The notes: generated by a model not told the origin, from the sequence alone. 64,000 nt of DNA from Morinoia aosen (GCA_030386875.1 CM059573.1:26329891-26393890), one strand, 5' to 3'. Numbered from the stretch's first letter, positions 22,760 to 35,122 are shown. Translations and numbers: made by a program.

Positions 22760-24430
22760 CTAACCTTACCTAAAAAATTTTTCTATTATTATTTGTGGTC
22801 ATAATAATTAAGACTGTTACTCTGTTTCTCGTGTTCATTACGAAACTGTTTCTCTATCCTCTGCGTTTCACTACCCTGCCATTCTCATAGTACGAATTTT
22901 TTTCCTATAAATCTCAAATTTTGAGTCCTTGTAACGCTTTTAGACCACACGGTAACTGAATAAGAAGTGCTTATAGATCTTTTCTTGATAAGCCCTACCA
23001 CTAATGCAACACATAAGTTCACTCACTTGTAACTTTCAAAATAATGCACCTATCGACTTCAAATTACTCTTCAAACGAAAGAATGTTTTAATCTTTCGTT
23101 TAGGACTCCCTAGCCACAACGAAAGCCACCTCAAGAGAGCGAAGAGAAGGGACAATTCAGTGTGTATTCTAGAATACTGAGAATCTATGCGGAAATTGTA
23201 CTTCCACTTAGGATACCCTGAGCATATAAACAGAAGTTGAGGTGGAAAAAGAAGAAAAGACAAAGAAGACGGCGAATAAGGCATGAACACAGAAAGGAAA
23301 AAAGTATGCAGAAAAGATAGAAGTACGTAAGGCCTACCTATAGTGGTGATAGCCAAAACAGTATCCTCCCAGGGGGCGCCACTCTTCATTAATTGAAAGA
23401 GGATGGACAAACCTAACTAACCTAAATATATTTTATGCCCCATGAAGTGGTTCATTATGCAATTCTCTGAATTTTCGTCGATATGTACGTACTTGCAAGT
23501 GAACACCTGCACTATAACAAAAAACATGTAATAAAATATATGCTATCAAGTTTGCACCATAGTAATTCATTTAGATCTTATGTCTTAAAAAAAATATTAT
23601 TATCTAAATTAGATGCATGTAGGAGACACATACATACTGTAAAAGTACAAATCAATTTAAAATAAAATTGACAACTCCACTAATGAACAGGCATCTACGA
23701 ACTATCATTGATTTGTGCTTACTCACATATGCGCACAAAAGGAGTCACTATCACGTCTACCATGGTCACTGTTGCACTTTAAGAATTTTGTGCCCCAAAA
23801 ACTGCCACGAGGTGGGCACCCCACACGTTAAGGTGCCCCACATTCGTACGTATCTTTTCGAAGTAAAGTAGTTGAATCATGTACTAGACCCACAGACCTC
23901 ATTTTTACAGACAAAAGTACGAACATTCAAGCGTTAAACACAACAATGCAACTGGTGATGAATAAGCTGTAAGTCTGGGTCAGTTCGGAATGACGCAATA
24001 GTGTCCGACAAAGCACGTAAATCTTTTACTAATTTTATTGTAAAGATTGCTCTGATTACAAAGCGGCTGAGTTTTGGATAAATAAACTGCAAATACAACA
24101 GATATATAATTGCATTATACACGAACAAATATACATGTATTTACAGAAAATAAATATTTATGGGAGAAAAAATAATGTTGAAGCGTTTATCCGTGTATTG
24201 AAAGTTACAACTTTATACAAGGTTGACCAGACAAAGATAAACAGGAAAATTTATAATAAGTGCGTAGCAGGGAGATTCAAGCTCCACACGAGCAGGGTGA
24301 CTGGTTGAAGATGCGGACCGTCACACCTTGCACTCAATTAAGCCGCGAAGGAACTGCAAGGGGATAAAGAAATGCAATTTAGTTTGCGTTGAGGTTCAGA
24401 GCATAATAATGCCTCCTTTTAGTTATCGTT
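22760..24430. other. No feature recognised
   Basis: AT-rich sequence with short open frames only. Positions 23080-23400 are purine-rich on the plus strand. I can support no gene or repeat here. Confidence 0.4.
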
Positions 24431-24454
24431 CGTTGTCTTACAGACAGTAGTTAT

Positions 24455-24580
24455 AAGATGGTCATAGTAACCGTTATAGTAATAGTTATAGTTATTAAGT
24501 ATTTTAGTTATAGTTCTAAGTAGTTATGAAGCCGTTGCAGCTTTACGTAATCATAGTTATAGGGCTTACAGGTTATGGTA
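24455..24580 (+). repeat. Degenerate (TAGTTA)n tract
   Basis: Many imperfect copies of ATAGTTAT or TAGTTATAG lie within about 120 bp. This is a decayed simple repeat. Confidence 0.7.
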
Positions 24581-24599
24581 GAGAATGGAATAGATACGA

Positions 24600-25190
24600 G
24601 GCCTGGATTGCGCACACCTAAAACCAGCTCACGGAATGGACATTCACATAGTTAACGACAATAGTCACCAACCTCCACAAGTCCGTGAGCCTCAGCGAGT
24701 GAGCGGAGCAGAGGTAGGCAGGCGTAGACGTCGCAGCAGCTGGTGGCACACTCAGCCCATCACCACATCCCCAGCCGTGCAGAACATGACGAAAGGGTCG
24801 CCAGAAACTCCCCCAGGACAGAAGGCGCAGGAAGCACAGTCGGAAGTTTGCAAAGCAGCTGGATGCGGGGAGGCGTCACGGATGACGTCACGTTAGACCT
24901 CAGAGTGCGTATGCAGTGGTGCCAGCTCGGAGAGCAGGAGTGAACTGCTCAGACAGCTCCGAGACGAGTTAAAGTAACCTCTGCTGTTTAAGGCAGGTTG
25001 TATTCAGGCAACGACATGTCGGCTAACTACATGAATGTCACCCATGGTGCTGGAGTGGTACGCAATCATTTTTATGTATCCATCAGAATTCAACTTAAAC
25101 CTAGAAATACTTTATTGCAAATAAAGTTGGTTCCAAATTGAATCCTTAACTTTGAAGGTTCTTCACAGTATTTGGCAATTTATGGTTTAA
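24600..25190. other. GC-rich patch of unknown origin
   Basis: Positions about 24640-24960 are clearly GC-richer than the surroundings and open in two plus-strand frames (86 and 66 codons), with an arginine-rich stretch but no domain I recognise. Candidates are a piece of an LTR, a non-coding exon or a promoter region. The rest, to the TTAA at 25187, is AT-rich and unremarkable. Confidence 0.35.
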
Positions 25191-25876
25191 GGGACTTGGA
25201 GGAATGAGGAATTGGAAATTAATTCTTCGGAATTGGGGACCTAACTTAAAACTCCTGGTAATTTGTTCTTCTACTGACTTGATATGTGCTAAACGGACCT
25301 AAATTAACCTGCCTCACCTCTTCTAACTCAAATTGATTTATTAAAATGTGTCGTAGCGCATTTTTGGCAAGATGACGTGATACTCGTATGTGATGTATCA
25401 TAACATCAGCTGGCTGTTTTCTGCACCGAGTTTTTTCGATTGCTGACAAGTTTGTTTCCCGCAGCGCTATTTTTTGTATTGAAAGAACTAGAAGCCCTTT
25501 AGTGCTGCAATGTACTGAGTGAAAAATCCATCATATCTATTACATGAGGAATTTTTCACTCTACATTGCAGCACTAAGGGCTTACATTTCTTTCAATACA
25601 AAAACAGCGCGGCGGAAACAAACTTTTCAGCAATTAAAAAACCTCGGTGCATAAAACAGCCAGCTGACGTCATGATGGCATCACATATGACGTCACCTTG
25701 TCAAAAATGCGCTACAAAACATTTTAATAAATCAATTCAAGTTAGGCGAGGTGAGGCAGGCTCATTTAGGTCCGTTTAGCACATGTCGAATCAGTAGAAA
25801 AAACAAATTACAAGGAGTTTCAAGTTAGGCCCCCATTACGAAGGATTAATTTCCAGTTCCTTGTTCTTAAAGTCCC
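25191..25876. mobile_element. 686-bp foldback element flanked by TTAA
   Basis: Two arms of roughly 330-340 bp are inverted complements at about 85% identity around a short central loop near 25531-25548. The ends are GGGACTT and AAGTCCC, with TTAA on each side (25187-25190 and 25877-25880). TTAA duplication is the hallmark of piggyBac-type integration. Very long arms with no coding capacity make this a foldback or long-TIR MITE. The arms include GACGTCA-type palindromes. The right TTAA is also the left TTAA of the next element. Confidence 0.85.
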
Positions 25877-25880
25877 TTAA

Positions 25881-27021
25881 GGGGTCAACCCAGCGATTGT
25901 TAATTTTTGATCCGATTCGTTTGAAATATAGCCAGTATGCATATTTTTTGAAAAAAAAACATATTTTACTCCTATAACTTTTCGATTTAGGCCTTATTTC
26001 TTTGAAAATATGAAATATCAGTTTTTTAGTACATTTTCATGGATATTTCAAAAGAATATAAGTCATTGAGTTTTTATGCTAAAACAAAACCAAAGACAGT
26101 TTTAGAATCCTTGAAGCACTGCAAACAAAGTTCCGGTCTCAAATTTTCCATTTGAAACTTTTCGTTTTTTTGTTTGCGATATTTGAGCACTAACTAAATA
26201 TACACAAATTTTGGGTTTTGAGCTATGCTAAAAAAATACTTATGTATAATTCGGAAACAAGGGACCGTAACTTTGTTAGAAATGTTCCAAGGATTCTAAA
26301 ACTGTGTTTGTTTTTTGCCTAGCATAAAAACTCGCTGACTTCTATTCTTTTGAATGTTGAAAATAAGGCTTGTTGGTAATAAGGCATAGATAATTTTTTT
26401 ATATGAACGTTAATATAGTGGACAATTTATGTAATTGAATGCTGTTTTCATTTTAATTTCGATAATCTCTATGCACAACTTCATATTCACACTGTGAATA
26501 GTAATTTACAACAAAAAAATAAAAAAAATCTTTTTTATAAAAATTATGAGCTTTTATATTTGTAGTCTGATTCTTATGAAATTTGACTATAGTATGTAAT
26601 TTTAAAAAGAAACACAATTTCTTCTATTCATTTTTTCGATTCAGGCCTTAGTTTTTTGAAAAAAATTGGACATATTGGTTTTTTAGTTGATTTTTATTGA
26701 TATTTCAAAAAAATAGAACTCATTGAGTTTTTTGCTAGAACAAAACCAAAGATAGTTTCAGAATCCTTGAAGCATTGTACACAAAGTTACGCTTTCAAAT
26801 TTTCAATTTCTAGTTTTGTTTTCTTTTCATATGGGGTCGAAAATTCAGGATCTTAGGTCCCCTTACACATCCCTGGAGAGGGGGGAGTGAATCTAGTGTC
26901 CGTAGCGCCATGAAATTTTAGGACAGAATAGTCCACCACCTAAGGGTCCTTTTCAACAACAACAACAAAAAAATTGCTCATCGTACCGACATGGGCCTGG
27001 CAGGGGCCTGGGTTGACCCCC
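25881..27021. mobile_element. 1141-bp TTAA element with internal foldback units
   Basis: The ends are GGGGTCAACCCAG and CTGGGTTGACCCCC, inverted complements of 13 bp, flanked by TTAA at 25877-25880 and 27022-27025. It encodes no transposase. The interior carries a core sequence (TGCTAGAACAAAACCAAAGA) forward at 26077 and 26733 and reversed at about 26290-26325, so parts can fold back. The right portion contains GTGTCCGTAGCGCCAT and CCACCACCTAAGGGTCCTTT, which recur at 32.7-32.9 kb. Likely a non-autonomous piggyBac-type family. Confidence 0.8.
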
Positions 27022-27025
27022 TTAA

Positions 27026-27665
27026 GCTACAATTTGTTAAATACACATGTATATTTGTTCTTGTACCATATGAACTATACTGTGAAATGAAGCATCTAAT
27101 ATCGAGTTAATCATCTCATTGATCAGTCTATTGCGAAACTATGGTTAAGTGCATCAGGCTAAACATTATTGTACACCTTAGAATAACGTTGATGGTAGGA
27201 TGCCCTAGAAGTCGCTGAACTTATTCGGGCCCACAGGTAGCTATACTCAAATTTGACTATTGTAATAGACTTAAGAAACATTCTACTTCTGTGTCACCTG
27301 TGGTAAATAAATTGTTTTAATTGTTTTATACAATAAGAAGTAATTAAGGTTCGAATTATAATCTTTTTTTAAGTTTGAAAATGGAGTCAATAAAAGAAAA
27401 TCGCTAAAACCTGCATTGATCTTTTATGGTGTGTGAATTAATTTGTTACTTTAAATTTTAAAAAACAAACTAGACTGGTGTTTTTAGATGTTATTTTTGA
27501 GTGTTTTTTTAATGCCAACCCTGGTTATATCGGACTCTATCGCGTTATTCCTGGACTGACCCAAACATATACTGTATATGTATAAGTATATACAGTGCCT
27601 ATTTATGTACATTTACACATATGTATATATATTTGTACTTGTATATTTTAGGAGAGGTATTTTAG
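27026..27665. other. No feature recognised
   Basis: AT-rich sequence. A short tract of TATA/TGTA repeats occurs near 27565-27640. Nothing else can be supported. Confidence 0.4.
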
Positions 27666-27669
27666 TTAA

Positions 27670-27939
27670 CACGTTCGTCGCGTTTTGGGCCGTTTGTGTC
27701 CCAACCGGTAAATTTCCAATTCACTTTCTGATATAAATGAATGACGTTTCATCTGTTTCGCCACCTTTTTAATGAATAAATTATCATACAAGGTGAAATT
27801 GTACCGTGCAATTGTATTTACATATTTCTTGGGAAGGATGAAAATGCATTCGAGCGGTAAAGTCTATATATTTCCCTCTTCTGCTACTTTCAGCCTAACC
27901 AAACCAATCGTTAACAGCCAGGGATACGCGATGAATGTG
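27670..27939 (+). mobile_element. 270-bp TTAA MITE, copy 1
   Basis: It is flanked by TTAA at 27666-27669 and TTAG at 27940, with ends CACGTTCGTCGCG and CGCGATGAATGTG as imperfect inverted repeats. A full-length relative lies inverted at 35123-35391 (269 bp). Shared internal landmarks are CATCTGTTTCGC, CCGTGCAATTGTAT, TTCTGCTACTT and CAACCTAACCAAACCAA-like sequence. No coding capacity. The end sequence and TTAA site suggest a piggyBac-related MITE. Confidence 0.8.
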
Positions 27940-28008
27940 TTAGGTTAGATTAGATAAGGTTAAAGTTAGGTTAGGATGGGTTAGTATAGGTTAGGTAAGG
28001 TTTTGTTC
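27940..28008 (+). repeat. Degenerate TTAGG/TTAGGTTAGG patch
   Basis: About 65 bp with many TTAGG or GGTTA units interspersed with variants. It resembles interstitial insect-type telomere repeats. The array is short and irregular. Confidence 0.6.
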
Positions 28009-28559
28009 TTTCATCTCATGTTGAAATGAAAAGTACGGCTATAAAAAAATTGAAGGATAAAATATTGGTATGAAAATTTTAAACCGATTAATTTCAGGCT
28101 CCTAATTCCTTAATGTGGTGTCCGCAAAAGGCCGTCGCAGCCGTAGTCTGAAAATGCAAAGTCGATTTTTGTGCCCACAAAATTCCGTGAGTGCACTCCG
28201 TACAAATTCAGACTAGAGTCAAGCTTTAAGTTCCCTAAATGTACGACATCCAAAGAAATACAAATATAATATATGGGTACAGTGGGTAACCTAAGTATCT
28301 GATGCATAATCAAAAGTTAATTTACTGTAGTTGTACCACAGCAGAGTAATCGAACAATAAAGATGTCATGTATATTTATACGCTGAATACAAATTTAGAG
28401 TCAAAATACTCAAATAGTAAGACAATACGACGATTAGATCAAGACAATAAAGAAGTAAAGAAAAATAAGATAAACGGTTATCTACCATGAAGTTTATACA
28501 AAAGTCAGTATGGGTTTCAAAATATGTATCTTAACATAAAAATCCGTGGTTGGTAAAGG
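28009..28559. other. No feature recognised
   Basis: AT-rich sequence with no coding signal or repeat match. Confidence 0.4.
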
Positions 28560-28830
28560 TTGATGAATGCCATAATTGCCCATGACATTGTTTGTACAAA
28601 AAATTAAGAGAAAAACAGGGAAATGAATTTCCATGGGGACGTTATTCTAAGTTTTTCATGCTTATGAATACTTGTAACAATAAAAATACAAAGAAAGTGT
28701 CGAATTCGTGTAAAACACTTTTGACTCACGTTGACATATGAGCTTTTTTAGCTTCAATGATATCGGGAATTACGTTGAAAGAATACTGGGTGGGAGGAAA
28801 TAATTTTGCATTCGAAACTAGTAAGTCGAC
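28560..28830 (+). repeat. Dispersed repeat, copy related to 4.93-5.24 kb
   Basis: It aligns loosely with 4930-5240 (GTAAAACACTTTTG, CATATGAGCTTTT, GATATCGGGAATTACGTTGAAAG). A related sequence occurs at about 33375-33475. It lies on the 3' side of the minus-strand Tc1 fossil at 29940-30480, so it may be that element's terminal region. Confidence 0.55.
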
Positions 28831-29939
28831 ATGGGAGAAATTTTCGTCCGTACATATTAAAGTATGTAGTACGAAGCCATTCCATCAAAGAACTTCTTTT
28901 CTATCAAACAACAAATTTATTATGTTTCCTACATTAATTATGCTGGTTAAAAAGGGAAAGGAAACAGATAATTTCGATTGCTCCTGCAATAAAAAAATTG
29001 TCAAAACATTGATTATTGAGGAATTCTATGCATAAAAGTTTTTAATTTGTGCAAAATCATAGAAAGTATTAGAACAGCCTTGTCAAAGGTGGCTTAAAAA
29101 TTATTAAGTTAAAAAAACAAAACACGTGTTCCCTTTGTAAGTTTACTATATGTTAACAAGTTTATAAATGAATACCGCCCACAAAGGCCAAGACGGTTAA
29201 CATTGGTGAGAACGCATTGGGTAAAAAAATAGTCTCTATTTACATTGACACGTTAGCTTAGCGATTCTGCGATAGATAACTATGTTTGTTGAAATATGAT
29301 GAATGGAAATAATATGGCCTCAGCGTATCTCTGTCGTAATTTACTTTTATTTATGAAGCATTGGCACACACTGACACTAAGGCGTGACAACAAAGACATA
29401 AGGGAAGTGATGTGTTAAGTAACGTGATTAGTTGATAAAAAATTACGGTACTTATAGTAAAAATGTAAGTTGCCGATTTAGCAATTTTGCACTAACTGCA
29501 GTGCGAATTCACATAATACGTACTAACATACAAGATATGACATCGCATGCACTCACTATAAAAGTTCAACTCTTTAACGACACATCGTTAAGATTCCGTT
29601 GCAAGATTTTCATTTTTTTTCCTTGGGATTTGGAGGATATATCATAGTTGAATCGAGCCAAATGACTAAAGTTTTCAATGTTTTTAATGACCCAATTAAA
29701 TCATTTTCTATCGTTAAAGTTAGATCTGAATTTTTTTAATTACTTTCGAAAGTTAAATTAACATTTCAAAAAGTATTTCAAAACATCTATGAAATGTAGT
29801 TGGAATTTAGTGATGTGACCTTTCGTAGCTTCCGATCGTTTGGAATGCAAACAGTACTTGTGTGGTGCTTGCAAATACCTAGAAGTATCTAAGCCTAATT
29901 TTCTAATCACATTCCTTATAAATCTGTCAGATTAATTAT
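28831..29939. other. AT-rich interval, no feature recognised
   Basis: A 92-codon open frame at 28757-29035 overlaps the repeat and has no recognisable domain. I take it as chance. Confidence 0.35.
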
Positions 29940-30480
29940 ATCCCTTTTCTGTATCCTTTGTTTCCATTCTAGGCCACAGGTTCGTTCCATTTAGGGTTGG
30001 CGCCTGACAAGGCCATTCCATAACCACAATTTTTTCTGCTGAAACCACGCTGCAGTGTGCTAGCTAAGCCTTATGTTTTAGATCGTAGCGATGCAATTTC
30101 TCTCGGCAACTCAAAGTCGTGCGCAGACATAATCGCCCAAAATACTGCGATACCTCATGCAGAGTATTAATTTTTCATTTAATGATACTGGGTTTTCATG
30201 GACCTGCTAATATAAAGCCCCCAATTCCATTATGCTGCTTCCATCAAACTTCACTGTAGGGGTGTATTATTACGGTCATGCGCCGTGTTTTTCGGCCTCT
30301 AAACGTGACTAATATGATTCCGTCCCCATAACTCAGTTTTCGAATCGTCAGATCATAGTTAAGTGTCCCACTTACGGGCTCTTATGCTCTTCTCTAAATG
30401 TTTCGTGGTCAATGCAGACGACTTCTGGCAAGGAGAGTTTACAACACGAAAACAAAAGAAAGCCCGTTCGCTTCCAAGTA
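29940..30480 (-). pseudogene. Tc1-like transposase fossil
   Basis: The minus strand retains landmarks of the Tc1 catalytic domain in order. SDDSKTELWG (near 30345) corresponds to SDESKFELFG. TVKFDGSSIM (near 30240) corresponds to VK.GGGSIM. A region near 29985-30030 resembles WP.QAP.LN, the counterpart of WPAQSPDLNPIE. Frames change repeatedly, so it is long dead. Dispersed-repeat segments on both sides (28.6 and 30.95 kb) may be its terminal regions. Confidence 0.6.
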
Positions 30481-31539
30481 ATTGATACATGAAATGCATC
30501 ACAACCGGGTTTTAAACGTTTGTTAATATAAAGGTACTAAATTTATAGGCAAACCATAAGGAATAGAAGATAGCGTTGTAAGCGGTTAAATATGTAGTTG
30601 GGAGATGCGAAATATAAAATCTATTCGCATCGATATTCTCTTTTAGGCTCGAGGACTCGAAGCTCAAAAGTACTGTGAATACTTCTACAGAATGCCATGG
30701 AAGACAGTCTCCTCTTACATTCGTACAAAAGCGAAGGCTTCTGAGGCAGCCGTTGATATCGTCGGAAGCACAATGAGTATATAGAAGTAAATGAAAATGC
30801 ATTTGAAAGTAAGAAATCGACATTTCAGAAATTTAAAACTAGTTTTCGTGTATGTATATATGTGTCACCAAGCGTGTACTTAGTGACCAACTCGGGTAAG
30901 TCGTTTCACAACCCAAAGCAATATTTTTTGAACTTGGACCAAAATAATGCTGGCACAAAAAATTCTCAAGATTCCGAAACAAGGAAGGGTTGTCGCACTT
31001 GACTAACTATAACATTTTAATACCCGAAAAAGAGAGAACGAAAACGAGTATTTCCAAAACGTTTATATGGAAAGCCAACATTTTAGATTTTCCAAGTTCC
31101 TCAATACAAAACAATTTCTATCTAATTAATGAAAATAAACTAAAGGTATCATAATGACAATTACAGAGGTACAATTAACTGCGAGCGATGCAGTAAAAAT
31201 GTGCTCTCTTTATGCTCTACAAGACAGGAAATAAGAAAAGATCTAAAATAATTTAGTGAACAGACGAAAATGTCATTCAAAATATTGTCATTTTCAAGCA
31301 ATGAGAACGTGTTGTCCAACATAATTAACAGAAAAAATAATGTGTGTGCAAAGATGTCTTTCTTGGTTTGCAGAAACGGAATACCTTGTTCTTAAGAGCT
31401 ACCGTAATTACAATTTTGCTCACATTTATCTCAGTAATTTATTTCCAAATCATTCTGACGTCCAGACGGAATATTTCAAGGATTTTTCTTTTCTTAAAAA
31501 ATATAAGTTCAGCTGCAGTGTTTGAAATTTTAGATGGAT
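30481..31539. other. Mostly unannotated; short dispersed-repeat match at 30.95 kb
   Basis: Positions 30940-30985 match the dispersed repeat near 4688-4735. The remainder is AT-rich without recognisable content. Confidence 0.4.
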
Positions 31540-32990
31540 GACCTGAAGGGGACCATGTAGAGATTTTGACTATTTTCATCCGATTCGTTCGAAATTTGCT
31601 CAGTACATGTATGTGTTGAAAGTGAACCTTTTTTACTCGTGTCACTTTTTCGATTTAGGCCTTATTTTTTTTTACGAAAAATTCGTTTTTTGGGGCATAT
31701 TTACGTACCATTCAAATCCTATCAGGGCATTGAGTTTTGATGCTAGAACAAAACCAAAGACAGTTTTAGAATCCTTGGAACATTTCTAACAAAAGTACAT
31801 TAAGTTTTTTTTGGAAATTCAAATTTTTTCAATTTTTTCCAAATTTCTAAACCCTTTAAAAATTTTTTGGGTTTAAAACTATATATTTTTTCGAAATATT
31901 GGAATTTGAAAAAAAAGAGAATTTACTTTTGTTAGAAATGTTTCAAGGATTCTAAAACTGTCTTTGGTTTTGTTCTAGCATCAAAACTCAATGCCCTGAT
32001 ACGATTTGAATGGTAAAAACGGTAATTTTTCACTAGAGCCCATAAACAAAGTATGTCCATTGAATTGTAATATCATGAAAATTTTAGTACATGAATGCAG
32101 TTTCAATGCTTTATTGCTATGTACGAATTATGAGAAACGTTTTCCCTCTTGAATTTCAATGAAACACAAGAAATATAGTGCATAAAATTATAGAGAAATA
32201 TTACAGTTCTTTTGAGTACTCAGTCATATTGAGGTCTCACCAACTTTTTTCGTCCGATTCGTTTGAAAATTGGCCAGTATATGTATTTGTTGAAAGTAAA
32301 CCTTTTTTACTCATGTCACTTTTTCGATTCAGGCCTTAGTTTTTTTTTATTTTTCGAAAAATTCGTGTTTTGGTACATTTTTCGTACATTTCAAACCGTA
32401 TCAACTCTCAGAGTTTTGATGCTAGAACGAAACCAAAGAAAGTTTTAGAATCCTTGAACCATTTCTAACAAACTAGAATAGTCTTTTTATCCAATTCAAT
32501 TTTTTTCCAAAATTTTTCAATTTTTGAAAAACAAAAATAATTTTTTGAGTTTAGAGCAATATATTTTTTCCAACAATTTGAATTTGAAAAAAAAGACAAT
32601 ATTCGTTTGTTAGAAATATTCCAAGGTTTCTAAAACTGTCTTTGGTTTTGTTCTAGCAACAAAACTCAATGAGTTGATACGGCTTGAATGGTAAAAATGC
32701 TAATTTTTCACTAGAGCCCCTTTGGACCTCCCGTGGGGGGTTTCTAGCGTCCGTAGCGCCATAAAATTTCATGGCACAATAACCCAACCACTAAGGATCC
32801 TTTTTCAACAGAAAAAAAATTTGGTCCAAAAATTATGTTTATCGGTCCCCTTTGGACCGGGGGGGGTTTCTAGCGTCCGTAGCGCCATAAAATTTCATGG
32901 CACAATAACCCACCCCCTAAGGATCCTTTTTCAACAAAAACACGCATTTCCATTCGGGGACCCAATTTGGCCCTAGATGGACTGATAGGC
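31540..32990. mobile_element. Two tandem foldback units, relative of the 1141-bp TTAA element
   Basis: Each unit starts near CATCCGATTCGTT or GTCCGATTCGTTTG (31573 and 32253). It carries the core TGCTAGAACAAAACCAAAGA forward (31741, 32419), then a spacer of about 150 bp, then the reverse complement of the core (31946-31982, 32620-32659). Each half can therefore form a long hairpin. A 90-bp segment (GTCCGTAGCGCCATAAAATT through CTAAGGATCCTTTTTCAACA) is then present twice, near 32752 and 32875. The 25881-27021 element shares all of these parts. Outer ends are degraded, and no clear TTAA pair remains. Confidence 0.7.
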
Positions 32991-35118
32991 AGATATACAT
33001 GCATGATATACATGCAGTGGACTGATAGGCAGTGAACTGGTTAATAGGGTCACAAAACCTCGTGAAAAGCATTCTCAGCACCTATGAAATTTTTCCATAG
33101 CTTAACCAGTTTTATGTCACTAAACAATAAGTTCTCTAGTCGTTTCTAAAAAATTGTCAGTCTTTGGCATTTTGGAATAAGGGTATTGAATGATGACCTC
33201 CTTCGATTGTAGCTCTCAGACATTGACTGAATTCCGATGTTATCGAGGACCAAATAGATTATATGTACTCCTAAAAAGTTCTATTGCATTCTTGTCACGT
33301 GAACTAATCTTGAATGTTCGAAAACTAGGTATTATGGCTTTGAAACTAATTTTGAGGGTGTGTTGAACATTTGTTGAGAAGGTAACCTGACACTTTTGTC
33401 GACTTCATGTATACCACAGCTTTAAACTAACCGAAATTCTAAAACTAAATTCGAAGCCAGGGATCAAAATTATATAAGATGATAAATTTTTGGAAATTTC
33501 ACTGTTGTGCGACTATTGAAAATAAAATTTTGACCATGTATCGGAAATTTATTGCATTTCATGTAGATTCACGAAATGCAGTAGGTGTGGGCATTTTATG
33601 TCTTACGTGTCTTGGGATTTGGTGCCCTTTTTCGAAATATCGTTTTACGTACAAATATCGCACTCATTTTCATCGAAATGGTTGCTTACTAACATTACCA
33701 GACCTAAAGAACAGTGAAATAACCAACATTTCTTGTTGAGAACGATTTATAATGAAAATTCCCACAGAAATATGGACGAAATGCGTCCCCGAGTATTCAA
33801 TACCCATGACTTTCTTCAAGTTATTGTCTTTTCCTGCCGATGGATTCCTGAAATTGAAACATGTCATTAATAACACTCTCAAAACTATGGTAACAGATGT
33901 TTAAGGGAATTGAAGAATGATTTTCTTTAAAATTGTCTTACAGATATTTCGTCGTACATCAAAAAAGTCGACAAAAATTTGAAGCCTACAAGTCATGCAC
34001 CATGCGTACGCCTGACATAGCGTGCATTTTGGACTTGATAATTTTGACAATTTTAGTTTCAAACAAACGATTAACTTATCACAAGTACACGTCAACAAGA
34101 TTGTTTCTTTAGTCTATAAAAGTGTGCAAATTTGAATATAGTAACTTGCAAACGCAAATAAGTTCAGCAACTTCTAGTGCTTCGTATTAAAACGCTATTC
34201 TGAGAAATGCAGGTATGTGTAAGTAACTCAGTACATTTAACGTGGTCATTTGTTGATCAAATGATAGGTTCGCTCGGGATTCGGTACATAAATTAACATT
34301 ATTTTTGGAGAACTGAATTAGAACTGTATGTCTTAGAATACACTTAGGATCAATTTTGTTCCCGAGTAAAATTACCCTTCAATTTTTACTTCCCATGAAA
34401 AAGTCATTCTTTTAATTCTTACATCTACAGTCAAAGTTAGTACCATTAGTTTTCGAGCGCTCCACACATATAAGTCAAAATTCCACACCTTGCTTCCAGG
34501 TATCAGATGGAAAATTGAACATTCTTCTTTCACTAATAACGTAGGGGAAAATTTACAGAGTTCTTTCATTTTTCAAATAAATCACACTTTTCATTCATAC
34601 AAAGAGAGATATTCACGTTTTCCTGGATTTAAATTATGCTAATTTTGGTGTTTTTTTGCGCATACGATGTTTCGTGAATATTCATATTAAAAAAGACATT
34701 TCCAATTGATTCGGCAACTGGCCGAAGTTATAAACAGCTCCTTAATACTGATTTCATTCTTGCGGGTAAAATACATGAATATTAGCTAATTCTTCCATTA
34801 AACAACGTGTTATATAAAAGACGTGACAAAAATGATCACACGTGATTTGGTATTCGCATTAATCTTTGATCATCTCGTTAACCTGTGCGCTTATATCCCG
34901 TTGCAGGCTTGTTTGTCTGCCGGTTTGATTTTCTCCGTCGACTCTATTTTCAGAAATACATTGTGTAAAATTTAAAACCCCTCTCTCTGTGAAAAGATCG
35001 GGGATAAAGTAACTCCCAGCTTTCAGTGATGGCACAGGGACAATTCAACTTTTTTTTACAATACAGACTTTGTTTTTCACCAATGCAAAGGAAAACTTGA
35101 TTTTTTTCTTTCCCCGAC
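32991..35118. other. AT-rich interval with weak repeat similarity
   Basis: Positions about 33375-33475 resemble the dispersed repeat at 5.1-5.26 kb and 28.7 kb. A TATATAAAAG box occurs near 34810 without a supported downstream gene. Nothing else recognised. Confidence 0.35.
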
Positions 35119-35122
35119 TTGA

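Noticed and set aside
23036-23410. 124-codon minus-strand open frame
   Set aside because: It is the complement of a purine-rich tract and reads as low-complexity Leu/Phe/Ser sequence. No homology recognised.
27940-28008. True telomere array
   Set aside because: Only about 65 bp of irregular TTAGG-like units with ordinary sequence on both sides, so at most an interstitial remnant.
28757-29035. 92-codon open frame
   Set aside because: It overlaps a dispersed repeat, has no domain, and the related copy at 5.1 kb does not preserve the frame.
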